A stretch of 64,000 nucleotides of DNA from NCBI GenBank assembly GCA_001661515.1, contig LUVW01000004.1:589069-653068 (forward strand), given 5' to 3'. Below are positions 11,685-22,816 of this stretch, piece after piece; position 1 is the first letter of the stretch; the number at the start of each line of letters is the position of its first letter. The notes beneath the pieces are model-generated. The model was given only the letters and a program-made list of their open reading frames with translations, searched no databases and was not told the DNA's origin. A program made the translations under genes and the position numbers. The DNA is from Capniomyces stellatus (taxonomy: Eukaryota > Kickxellomycota > Harpellomycetes > Harpellales > Legeriomycetaceae).

Positions 11685-12122
11685 GGCAAAAAAAAGAGCT
11701 TATTTTAAAGAAAAGCTTAAAGTCAGATCTCAACTACACTACTCGTAATTGCTGGTGGTTATTAGTTTCTTGCAAAGCGGGATAGCACGAACGTCTTGGT
11801 GTTTATTCGAGTGAAGATTCCGAGTGTACAGTTTACAAAAAAAATAAAGTCAAAAAAACTATGGTTTACAAACCCGGGGTTTGCTTTTAAATTTTAATTT
11901 GAAAGAAAGAAAAGTGAAAAGCCCAAATTCAATAGCTAAAACTAAAACAAACAAGAGACCCAGACCCACAATTAATCTGGCACTAATTTTTTTATTGAAA
12001 TAAATGAGCACCAATTTTGTTTACTATTAAATCGTTTCAATCAGGTTTTAATTAGTAAGGATTTAAAGTTGTATTCACAAAATACAAAGCTAATCCGCTT
12101 TAAAACACAACATATTCTGAAA

Positions 12123-13594
12123 ATGATTACTCGCAACGTCTGTGAGAGAATGAATTCTGTTGTAAGACTTGGAATCTCAACTTCAAACTTCAAAGAGCAA
12201 GATATACATAAACCTGGTTTACCAGCAGCGTTGCTTAATGCATTGATATTGGCAAGACGAGGCTATACTACGGCCACGACAACGGTTACAGTGACAAATA
12301 AGACTAAAGATAAGGGTATCAAAGAAAAGACAACAAATTCAGGACCCAAACGAACTATATCCAAAAAGAGGATATCGAATGCCAGAGAAAAATTAGCTTG
12401 TGCCAATTTAGAGATCAAGGATCTGGAAAATAGAATAAAGAGGGCCAAGGAGAAGAAGCTTTATGAATTGGAGGCGGTGCACAAGATTCGAAGATTGAAG
12501 GAAAAACTTAGAATTCTAAAACTAGAGTCTTACATAAACAGCAGCGAAAAGCTCAATGTCAGGCTGCTCAAAGAGCGTCTAAAGAATAAAAACAAAAAAG
12601 CAGAACAGAAAAAAAGGGCTGGTGATGCAGCTAAAGAGAAAGCCAAGTCGGGAAGGCGACTGGCTAGACTGAAACTAAAAGAGCTGGCTAGGATCGAAGG
12701 TAAGCTTGTTGTATGCTTGCTTATATCTACAATTCATATACCTCAACTTTAAGACGCCTTAGCTTTAAGTCCTGACGATTTATTTATTTTTTACAATTAT
12801 TTGGTTTAGCAAAAATCAACTCTAGAAAAGGTAATTTTCCCCGCCTCCCTCTTTTTCATTTTTTTATTTGCTGATATTGCAGCTATACTATATAGACAAT
12901 GACTATTATTTCATAACAAACTGTTTGTTTACACAGCAATTATTAAGCCCCCGCCACTAGCTTCAGTCCAAGGCATCAATATGTTCATGAAAGACTACTG
13001 CCTGAACCTAAAGCTTGACCAGGAACCAAGAAAGAAGGAATCGAACAAAGTGATATTGAAGTCAATATTTGAGGAATGGAGGAGGCTTGGTGAAGAAACA
13101 AAACAGGTAACACTCGGCGTTTTGTTTAGGGCTTGACTCTGCTACTACTACATTACTAAATATCTGGTTATTGGTATATGTGTATGTATAATATAAAGGA
13201 GTACAATGCAAGGGCAAAAGTCGAGAATGAGAAAAGGGCGCATGCAATACTTGAATGGTGGAGATCTGCTGATATGGACCTAGTGGACCTTGAAAATAGG
13301 CGCCGAAAAAACATCAACATACAGTCCACTGGAAAACGACCCAAAGTGCATTTGCTTGTCAATCCCCTCAAACCCAAAAAAACCCCAAATGCGTTTTTGA
13401 TGTTTAAAAATGAGAGGGCTGACGAGCTGGCTAGCGACTCTAACACAGACTATGCCAAGCTGGTTTCGAAAATTAGCCAGGAGTGGAAAGAACTGCCTGA
13501 TTATAAGAAACGCAAGTATTATAATATGTATTCGAGCTCCAAGCAAGAACGCGATACATTAATGGAGGAGTTTAAATCTCAGTCGAGACACTGA
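12123..13594 (+). CDS. mitochondrial HMG-box nucleoid protein (Gcf1/Abf2/TFAM-like)
   Basis: Exons 12123-12699, 12810-12830 (a 21-nt microexon), 12937-13106 and 13199-13594 give 387 residues. The N-terminus (MITRNVCERMNSVVRLG to ARRGYTT) looks like a mitochondrial presequence. Residues ~83-192 form a long basic coiled coil. HMG box 1 spans ~203-270 (KPPPLASVQGINMFMKDY, then FEEWRRLGEETKQEYNARA) and box 2 ~314-383 (KPKKTPNAFLMFKNERAD, then ISQEWKELPDYKKRKYYNMY). Coiled coil plus two HMG boxes is the architecture of Candida Gcf1, which packages mtDNA; Abf2 and TFAM have two boxes without so long a coil. TACTAA branch sites are visible (e.g. before 13199). The ATG at 12123 is the first in frame. 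The role in mtDNA packaging is family-based inference. Confidence 0.82.
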
Positions 13595-14152
13595 GGTGGC
13601 TGCTCTTGGCTGCTGAACTTCACAGTTAGCCTTTTGACTTTCTATTTATATTGCAGCATTGTTGATATTTGCGATTTCAAGCTGAACGAATTTGATGTAC
13701 CAATAATAATTATCAGGAATTTTCCGTTTTACATCGTTGTATAATAATAGTAATAATAAATATCAGTTGTGAAATATAAAGCTGATCTAAGCACAGTAAA
13801 GTTGTGGTCGTAGTGGTGGTTGGTTGCAAGAATTGCTTGTGGTGCTTTTTCTTTTTTATATTGAAATAAGCTTTTACTCTTTTTTACTTTTGCTCAAATT
13901 GCCATTAAACTACGAAAAACGGCCTGATTAAAATAGACCAATGATCGTCTCCAAACTTCACCACAATCAACAGACAGGCTAACTAATAAACTCACAGGAC
14001 TTGATTTTTGCTAATAATCTGCAAAATTAAATCAAACTATTTTTTTTTCCATTCACTTTATTAGTACTTGAATATTTGATTTTGTCTAGCAACGTCGTTT
14101 TGTCTGTATATTACAACTAAATCTAGACACATTAAACACCATATCATTTATC
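13595..14152. other. intergenic, nothing seen
   Basis: AT-rich spacer between two plus-strand genes; only short frames and T-rich tracts are present. Confidence 0.5.
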
Positions 14153-14770
14153 ATGTTCAACCCTTTTAAATTTTCTGCAAAGGCGAACAATCCAAAGTAC
14201 ATATTCACGGCTTGGTAAGTCTAAGTCTCGATCTATGATTTTGATTTAAACAAAGGATTAAAAGCGTAAATTCGGATTATTGTAATCGCAATTGTGGACA
14301 CTGAATTTCAAATTAAACTCCTGTTGTTGTAAAATCAAACCAACAATGCCGCCTGTTTTATTTTTTTTAGGTTCGGTTTGAGTTGTGGTAAGAATGCTGT
14401 TCATTTCTCGCGTTAAATAAGCACAAGGTAGCAAAGTATATATTTTAAACTAATACTGTTGTACGTTTGTTCGTTTTTAGTGTCCTTTGCGACGTTTGTG
14501 GCAGGGCGTCATTATTTAGATGAGAATAGAAAGTCTATGGAGCAAAGAAGAAAGAACATTCGAAAAAGACATTTAGAAGCAGGTGCGTTGGTCATGACAT
14601 CGTGCTTTAATCAGCTACTACTTTTTTGCCATATTGCTACTGTTTACTTGTTTCTGAGATAATAACCAACATATTCTCTGTAACTGTTTTTGTTGCACAT
14701 TTGTCTGATGCTAGAGAGGCTTATGCTTGAACGAGAGGCTGAAATAAAGGCTAGAGAGGATCTGAATTAG
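14153..14770 (+). CDS. 78-residue single-TM protein, probably mitochondrial, four exons
   Basis: Exons 14153-14214, 14371-14387 (a 17-nt microexon), 14481-14582 and 14715-14770 join in frame to 78 residues. Donors are GTAAGT, GTAAGA and GTGCGT; all acceptors are AG. A basic N-terminus (MFNPFKFSAKANNPKY) leads into one membrane segment (IFTAWFGLSCGVSFATFVAG), then a strongly charged helix (ENRKSMEQRRKNIRKRHLEAERLMLEREAEIKA). This TM-plus-coil layout is common among small inner-membrane assembly factors. I do not recognise the family. The splice structure rests on frame and consensus only, so RNA data could change it. Confidence 0.6.
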
Positions 14771-15587
14771 ATTATGGGGATATGGGAGACCGATGTCTTA
14801 TTCCAAGAGCGAATGTTCGATAAGGAGCCAACTAATGTAGTTGCATTTAATTATAGATTTCTTTACAGATTTAGTATACTTTTCGATGTTGATAATAAAA
14901 TAAACAAAGCCAGTTTTAACCACAAACGATACACACTGCTCAAACTCGGTCTCTATTAACTAAGGCGTACACGAAATATACGCTACTAGTTGATATTTCA
15001 GTGCAACCTTTTGCAAAAAAAAAGGTGCAGGCGTTGAACACTATTTCTCAATAGTGTGATATTTTACTGTGGTTTGTATAGCTATAAGAACAAACTATTG
15101 AATTCCACACAAACCGAGTCACCCACGATCTGTCTAACACATAAACATAGACATAGACAAGAAAAAACAAGCAATTTCATGGTGTATCCACCCTACAGAG
15201 GTTCCTACAACTTCGTATGCCATTGCAGAGCGAGTCGGCGTTCAAGTGGTATGCTACTTAGTAGTGAAACCCACTAATGCTTGGGGGGGAAAATAAGACT
15301 GTCACAACAACTGTCAATGTAAAATGAGGAAGGGAAGAGAAGGAAGGAAAGGAAGGTGTGTTATCAATAATCGAAATACGTCAACTAAATAATATGTTGT
15401 AGTGTAGTGCGTAGAGGGCAGAGGGTTTGCCGTTTTTGGTATGAAATGCTTTTACATATTTTTAAAAGTTTATTAATTATTTAACAAAACGTAAAAATGA
15501 AAAAACCAAATAAAAAGATATCTGATAGATTCATTATCAATAAGTTGACAGATACGTCTAGATAAAAAAAAGCCGAGATTAAATCGT
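14771..15587. other. intergenic, nothing seen
   Basis: 3' flank between the plus-strand small TM gene and the minus-strand RPS18. Frames of 61 and 73 codons occur but show no domain, and the longer one lacks an ATG at its start. Confidence 0.5.
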
Positions 15588-16361
15588 TTACACTACAAGT
15601 AGAAGAAAATAGAGGTATGGTATCAGTAAAAGACAACATAATATTTACAATAGTTGGTTTACAAAGGTTGTTTGTAAGCATTTCAGTAAAGATAGAATAT
15701 TTTTCTCCACACAATAAATCGGACAATGTAGGTAATATTTATAGTCATCATTATATACATATTGATAATGTTAGTAATAAAAAAATACTTACGACCCTTC
15801 TTCTTGGCAACACCAACGGTACGTCCGTGACGACCAGTTGTCTTTGTGTGCTGACCACGGACACGGTGACCCCAGGCGTGACGCAAACCACGATGGAGAC
15901 GGATCTTCTTGATACGTTCAAGATCCTCACGCAGAGCGTTGTCAACTCCGTTAGCAACCAAGTGAGTGTACTTTCCGGTGATGATATCTTTTTGTCTGTT
16001 GATGAACCATGTTGGGATCTTATATTGGAGTGGGTTTTGGATGATGGTAACAAGACGTTCGAGTTCTTCGGCGGTCATCTCACCAGCTCTCTTTTCCAAA
16101 TCGACATCGGCCTTTTTGCAGACGATGGTGGAGTATCTGCGACCCACACCCTTAATTGCGGTCAAAGCAAATACAATTTTTTGTTTACCATCAACATTAG
16201 TGTTGAGCAAACGGATAATGTGCTGGAATTGATTTTTGTCTGGAACTACGAGAGACTATTGAATCAGGGATTAAAAAATAGTTTTGAATTAGTACATATT
16301 CGGATTCGAATCAAAAAAATTCTTATATAAATGATGCACATGATATTCACGCAACAACCAT
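15588..16361 (-). CDS. RPS18: 40S ribosomal protein S18 (uS13)
   Basis: The main exon 16255-15793 encodes [17 protein letters not shown] through to the conserved [20 protein letters not shown] and [10 protein letters not shown]. It includes [19 protein letters not shown] and [17 protein letters not shown] segments typical of eukaryotic S18, which contacts the subunit interface and P-site tRNA. The family begins MSLV, so the first coding exon should be just ATG; I place it at 16361-16359 (donor GTTGTT, weak) with a TACTAAT branch site downstream. The last exon is 15592-15588, giving one residue and TAA after a GTAAGT intron with a TACTAAC branch. Total 156 residues, near the usual 150-155. The main exon is certain; the two tiny end exons are inferred. 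Confidence 0.9.
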
Positions 16362-18111
16362 AAATATAATACACAGGTAAATAGAATCCGTAAGCGCGTG
16401 CTGATTTTGATGCTACTTTTAAGCAGCTAAACTGGTGCTCGAACTCTTTTGCGCCCTGATTCAGCTTGTGTAAATATATGCTTATTTTTTATGCTGCCTC
16501 ACTCCAACACAGCTTTAGTCGAATCGTTATTCATATGTGTATATTATATATTCATGGTTTGTGTGTTGGTTTAGTTGATCAATATATTTATATAATGTTG
16601 TAAAATTATTACCATCTTCAATATATAATCGCTTATCGGTTAAAGAGGATTTCTATCGGTTATCAGCATAAGATTCCGTTTTGGTTTTAATTTCAATTAT
16701 TCTCAAATTACTTGCCTGCTCGGTTTTTTTTTTTTCCTCATTAATAAATGCATTTTTTTTGAGGTTTTTTGTCTTGATTAACTTTGCTTAGCCCGTTTAA
16801 TTTTCATTGGATTCGACATTTAGAAATAGCATCATCAATTAAGCTATGAAAAAAATAAATATATTCCTTGCAACAAATTAAAAAAAAAAAAGTCAAATAA
16901 AATAAACCCAACTACCCTATCAAATTAAAAGTTAGTTTAGCTGTTATAAAATATTTAGACCTGTTGGCTAAATAGAAAAGTGATTTCTAGTTTTTTCTGT
17001 TTCTATTTCGACTTGATTTACCAATAAGTTTCAAATCAAACAATCCAAATTCCAAGTCCAACACACCACAATTTAAATCAACATATCAATAAAGCTTCTG
17101 TTTTAAAGACAAAACTGGAAACTAAATAGGACTAGTATTCACACTGGTACCAACTTGGCCAAAAAGTAGGAGTTGCATGTTTTACAGCATGGAAAAGCTG
17201 TTTGCTTTAACGAGTATTCAGTCTAACAATTTTTTTGAACAATAAAAGTATATAATGTGTATAATGTGTACAATCACAAGCTAGTAGGTGTGTATTGGAT
17301 ATCGATTCAAAGTGAAATACAGAGATATCAGATACATTCTCAAAATACAGAACCTTTTCAGATGCAATTTTGATTGAATGCTTGAAATACAAACTAATAT
17401 GGTAGTATCGCTGTGATTTTGCTTTTTTCGGGGTGTATTGCTTGTCAATGGTACCAGGCTAGGATAGCAATATAAAAGCTCAGCCAAACAAAGGCAGAAA
17501 GATGGCACAATGGTATAAACTAGTGTGGTAATGAATTGTTTTTGTAGGGGTCAATACAGTGTGATTATATGCTGTGATTATGCTAGCGATGTATTTAGTC
17601 AATGAAAAGCTAGCAAGATGTAAAAGTTGGCAAGATGTAAAAGCAAAGTGCATAGTTGAGTAAAATCAATTGGCAGAGTTCTTGACCATATGCGAGGCCT
17701 TTTTTGTTGTTCTATTTAGAAGGGTGATTAGGTGATTTTAAGGCAATAATATGATCATGGAAATTCCACGTAAATTGCTTTTGACAATTATCATTTGCCA
17801 AATCTGTTTCCATTTAACTATGCTGTGCTGTTAACAAATAACAAAGCTGATATTAAAACTCCATAAGTATCAGGAAAGATTAAAAACCACAAAGTGATTA
17901 AATGTTTCAAAATATCATATAGCAGCCAAGATGGAAAAAAAATAGCACAAGAAAGAACAACAAAGAAAAAAGGGATTTTTTTAATAATAAAAAAAGATGG
18001 AAAGGATTAAGGATTTAATCTGTTAAACAGCAGGCAAAAGAAGCGAACTCTTTGTACTTTAATCAAAGAAAATTAAATAATACAAACAATATCAGAACTA
18101 AACTAGAAAAA
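16362..18111. other. 1.75 kb intergenic, no gene seen
   Basis: Shared upstream region of RPS18 (minus) and the first PNP gene (plus). AT-rich; antiparallel 61-75 codon frames at 17207-17508 show no recognisable motif. Confidence 0.5.
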
Positions 18112-19240
18112 ATGGATCTTAGCTCAGTCGAAATCTACCAAGAGGCCGCCAACCACATCCGATCAATTATCCCAAAGGATGCAATCCCAAGCATTGCAGT
18201 CATTTGCGGTAGTGGTTTGGGTGGTTTGGCTGATACCATTGAGGGCGACAAGATCGTAATCAAGTACGAGACTGTCCCAGGATTTGTAGAGAGCACAGGT
18301 AAGCAATCTTAGAAAAAAAGGGGGGTGCTGGTACCACGTACTTGGCTTTTCTTTGAGCAAAAGCAATCAACGATTACATTGAAAAAAAAGAATCATTTGT
18401 ATCCAACTTTTATCAAATAATACAACTTTATATTTAAAAAAACCCCTGTCTAACCATGAGTTATGTTTATGAATAAAATAAAAAAAAACACCACTAATAG
18501 TTGAGGGACATGCTGGACAGATGGTATTTGGCAAGCTTTCAGGAAAGAGTGTTGTCATCATGCAAGGTCGTTTCCACTCATATGAAGGGTTCAGCCAGAA
18601 GCACTGTGTGTTCCCAGTAAGAGTTCTTAGACTCCTTGGGGTTGAGACTTTGATTGTCACCAACGCAGCTGGTGGGCTTAACAAGAACTTCAATGTAGGA
18701 GATGTCATGCTTATCAACGACCACGTTTCATTGCCAGGACTTGTTGGAGTTAACCCACTTGTCGGTAGAAACATTGATGAATTTGGTGCCCGCTTCCCAG
18801 CCGTCAACGATGTCTACTCACTCGAGCTCCGTAAAATCGCTGTCAGAGCCTGGTTGAGCAACTCACAATTGGTTAATGAGCGCAAGCTTGTTCTCCGTGA
18901 AGGTACTTATGCCTGGATCGTTGGTCCATGTTATGAAACCGATGCCGAGTGCAGAATGCTAAGCAACATGGAATGCGATGTTGTTGGTATGTCAACTGTC
19001 CCAGAAGCCATTATTGCCAAGCAGTGCGGAATGAAGGTTCTTGCCTTCTCATTGGTCACTGATATCGTCAAATTCGGTTACCCAGCTAGAGCCCTTGACC
19101 TCGTTCAAGCCGAGCTCGCCGGAAACCCAATTGCTGAGGTCAAGGTTGCTGAAACCACCCACGCTGAGGTTTTGGCCGCTGCTGCTGCCCGTGCTTTGGA
19201 TCTTCAAATCCTGGTTAAAGACATTGTTGCTGGACTTTAA
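18112..19240 (+). CDS. PNP1: purine nucleoside phosphorylase
   Basis: Exons 18112-18298 and 18501-19240, 308 residues. It catalyses phosphorolysis of purine nucleosides to base and ribose-1-phosphate (purine salvage, cytosol). The trimeric-PNP motifs are intact: phosphate loop CGSGLGGL (Ser33 of human PNP), VEGHAG (His64), GRFHSYEG (Arg84, His86), TNAAGGL (Ala116), ARFPAVND (Phe159), GPCYETDAEC (Glu201), VGMSTVPE (Met219, Ser220) and THAEV (His257). One change stands out: human Asn243 (LITNKV) is Asp here (LVTDIV), a position that sets 6-oxo versus 6-amino purine preference. The gene is richer in C-ending codons than its neighbours, as in highly expressed genes. A divergent copy with the same exon-1 length follows at 21015. 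Confidence 0.93.
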
Positions 19241-21014
19241 ATTTTTTTCTTTCCTATTTAACAGTATTTTTAAATAGTATAAATATATATACCACATTTT
19301 AAAAGTCGATAATTGTTGTGCTGAAACTAAATATATATATTTATACATCCAACTACTTTAATAACGATAATCCCTTATCAACAGGGATCGCACGTGTTTA
19401 TGGTTGCGTAATTTAAGTAAGTGGTATGTAAACATGGAGATTTGTGTGATTTCTGGGATAAGTCACGCTAGGTTTGCTTAAAGTGTTTGAGCCCAAGCAA
19501 ATCCAAAAGTCGACTGTACATTTTTCTTCTTTCAAAATATCATAATTAACACGTTTACATGCTGTGTAGAGCCTATTTACGTGATTATTGTACTTGTAAG
19601 ACCATGGTTACATTTGGCGTTTAATCCAACACTGAAGTCCATTATATTTCTAAGGATTATATTTGTAGCTGTAGTTGTAGTTGTAGTTGCGTTTGTAAAC
19701 TTCTTTATTTTAGACTCTACAGTTGACGACTTAGTATTGGTTGGTTGTAATCTAAAGTAAATCAGCATTACATAACGTTATCGATTACTAATGATAGAGC
19801 GAGTGTTTATATGACATTAATTCTCTTGGATGTCAGTTGGGTTTACGGGAGTTTTTGTTTTTAGCATTCCTTTTTAGCTTTTTATGAGAAAGTTAGTAAC
19901 AAACTTTTAAAAAGAACGATCAGGTCAGTTGGTAATTGCTTTGGAAAACCCAGCAGCTGTGTTTTTGAATTATTATTGTTCACAGGCCATAAGTAGCCGG
20001 CAGCACTATTCCAATCATAATGATTGCTAAAAAGTTTTTGGTTATAATGTGGCAAATGGAGTCGAAATAGAGACTTTTTTTTTATTGCTAATGCAAAAAG
20101 TCGATGACTATGTTTTAGAAGGATCTATCTTGGATGGTTGTTTGCTTGAATAGTAACCAGACTTTACAAGGTCGATTTAATTAATGTGGTTGGGTTTGAG
20201 ACAAATGGCTTTGAGTATCGAGTCAGAATTGTAAAAAGGGGGGGCAAATGTATAAAAAGCTACGTGGGCTTTATAAAGGAAGGGAAATATTTGCAGCGTT
20301 GGTCAAGATAATTGGGGAGGGGAGGGGGGTGGGAATAACCGGTTTGGTAAATAAAAGGTGTGGGAATGGACTTGACGAAATGTTGGTTGCCACAAGGTGT
20401 GGTTTATTATGGTTGCCTTTAGGTTGTTGTGTGTATTAATAAGCAAACAATAATTAGTTGAAAATTTTTTTTGTAAAGAAAAGAAGGAAAAAAAAAGAGA
20501 ACAATTGGTAGCTAGTGGAAGGAAAAGAAAGGAAAAAAAAACAAGTCTGACGAGTATGGAGAGACTTTTTGACAGATAAATAAGGATATTGTCAAAATAA
20601 ATGGATTAGAATGAATCATAGGATGAATTTCACAAGCGATTTTTTTTTCCTAAAGGAATTCAGCGTTTCAACAATGCAGTTGATTTCAGAGTAAACTTGA
20701 CGTATTCAGGTTTTCAGTGCCTTTTTTTAATTTTTTTTCTTTTTTTTTTTTTTTTGCAATTCTATTATGTTTCGGTTATTTGAAGGACTTTTATATAAAG
20801 TGAAAATACAAAGCAAGGTAATAATAATCGAAAAAAACCCTGAACTTTAAAAATTGAATATAATCCTACCAAGAATTTCTATGAACAGTTAACTAAAAAC
20901 CAGGAGCCAGAGACTAAAAGCCAGAAACTAAAAGCTAAAAACCAGAAGCCAAAAGCTAGAAAGAACAGACAGATATATAGAATAGAAATATAACAAAGCA
21001 CACAAGAGATAAAG
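19241..21014. other. 1.8 kb intergenic between PNP copies
   Basis: No gene recognised; a 63-codon frame at 20248 is isolated and motif-free. Contains T-rich tracts and the repeat at 20895-20970. Confidence 0.5.
20895..20970 (+). repeat. degenerate short repeats (AAAAGCCAGAAACT-like)
   Basis: Five or so imperfect copies of an ~14-bp purine-rich unit (CCAGAAACTAAAAGC, CCAGAAGCCAAAAGC and similar) lie just upstream of the PNP-like start at 21015, probably in its 5' leader. Confidence 0.6.
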
Positions 21015-22273
21015 ATGATTGAAGAGGCAGATAAAATACCGGTGGGAGAGACTGCGGCGTTTATAAAAACGTTGTTGCCAGCGGATTTTGTTCCAAAGAT
21101 TGCGATTGTTTGTGATGTGGGTATGAATTCAATTGTTGAATCAATAAAAGACCAGACCGAGATCTTGTTTACTCAAATTCCAGGATTTGTCCAAAGCACA
21201 GGTAAGAATAGATATGCATTCAGCGGTTCATGGGTTGATTAGTGGGGAAGCCATGTGATACAAGTTGGATAGTTTGCAGTGTTGAGGCAACGTAAATGTA
21301 TATATGGGATGAATTTGTGCTCTGAGATGGTGCTTTATATGGGGGAGGTTGTAGGCAGTTGAAACCAGTTTACTGATATAATGGGTGGATGTGTATAATT
21401 GGGTGTATGTAGTATTGACCAAGACGATAGGCAAATTGATATTCGGGATGATTGAGGACACGCCAGTTGTTACGATTGTTGGGAGATGTAGATTCTACGA
21501 GGGATACTCGCTGCGCCAAATCACGTATCCAATTAGGGTTATGAAGTTGCTGGGAATCAAGATTATGATAGGTTAGTTGGACATGGGGGTATATAAATAG
21601 GGGTTAAAAGGTATAATAAATGGGGAGGGGTTAAAGATTGAGGATAAAGGGCTGATAGTGGATTACTTGATGGTTTATAGTTACAAATGCATCAGCGAGC
21701 ATCAATCCAGACTTTAAGGTTGGGGATATTGGAGTGGTTGAGGACAGCATTTCGTTCCCAAGCATTAGCGGGCTGAACCCACTGATAGGGCCAAACTACT
21801 CGCAAATGGGACCAAGATTTCTCAGTATGACAGATGCATACTCGTTTAGACTTCGAAAGCTGGCTTTCAAAACGTGGATTTCGAGCCCAGAATTGCAGAA
21901 GCGCAAAGTGGTTCTGAAGGACTGTATTTATTGCTACACGGCTGGTCCGTCGTACGAAACAAGAGCCGAGTGCAGAGCGATCAGAATTCTTGGCGGTGAC
22001 GTTTTGGGGTCAAGCACCATTCCTGAGGTTGAAGTTGCTCGTCATTGCAACCTCGAGGTTCTTTGCTTGAGTCTGGTAACCACCACCATTCCTGACGTCA
22101 AGTTGCCAAGTGCATATGACGCTGCCAAGGACGAACTTGAAGGTCGCACCCCTTCATTGGCTGTTGAGGAGGACCACGTCAGCATGTCCCCCAGCCAGGC
22201 CCTAAGCAACTCGGGGTCCATTCGTCCCAAAGACATTTGCTACCTTGTACAAAAAATCATCCATGAGCTTTGA
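21015..22273 (+). CDS. PNP-like paralogue with eroded phosphate-binding site
   Basis: Exons 21015-21201, 21413-21571 and 21681-22273, 312 residues. Exon 1 has the same length (187 nt) and phase as in the gene at 18112, so this is a duplicate; a second intron is unique to this copy. The fold is kept (IPGFVQSTG, YPIRVMKLLGIK, GDIGVVEDSISFPSISGLNPL, GPSYETRAEC with Glu201, GSSTIPEVEVARHC with Ser220). The phosphate site is altered: GSGLGG is DVGMNS, the GHAG histidine is lost (KTIG), GRFHSYEG is GRCRFYEG (His86 to Arg), TNAAGGL is TNASASI, and Asn243 is Thr. The frame is open, so it is probably expressed as a non-catalytic or altered-specificity protein. Binding or regulatory roles are speculation. 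Confidence 0.8.
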
Positions 22274-22816
22274 TAGCCTTTTTGACATCCTTTTTCCTCC
22301 TTTTCCTCCTTTTCCTTCCTTTCCTTCCTTTCCTTCTTTTCCATGTTATTATCCGCTTATTCTTGCTATTATCGTCACCTTTCGCTTTTTTTCTTTTTTT
22401 TCTTTTTTTTTTTTTTCAATCAATTTTTATGACCAAACACAACTTTGTCCCACAATCATCTTTAATTAATCTAAAAGCCAATTAACTAAAGAGTCAAATA
22501 TATATTATTTAAAAAAGTATACCTTCAGAAAGGGGTAAATTACCCAAAACAAGCATAAATTTTTTACCTAAACATTCCACATTAAACCCACAATCAAAAT
22601 CACAAATTTCTGGATTTTCTAAACTATAATTTATTCACTTACTTTCAACTATTGTAACTGTCATAAAACAAGTTGTGTGAAATATACACTATATTTCATA
22701 TTGCGATTGTAAATGGGGAGACTTTGTATTTTTTTTTTAAAGGCAGTAAGACCAGGGTTTGCTTTTATAAGAGTTTAAATCGACAAGCAAATAAACGAAA
22801 AAAAAAAAAAACGTTG
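22274..22816. other. intergenic, pyrimidine tract then promoter
   Basis: Starts with a TTCC/TTTTCC-rich tract (22278-22420) after the PNP-like stop, then AT-rich sequence up to SELO. No gene. Confidence 0.5.

Noticed and set aside
15617..16330. 237-codon frame antisense to RPS18
   Set aside because: Shadow of RPS18; no motif of its own.
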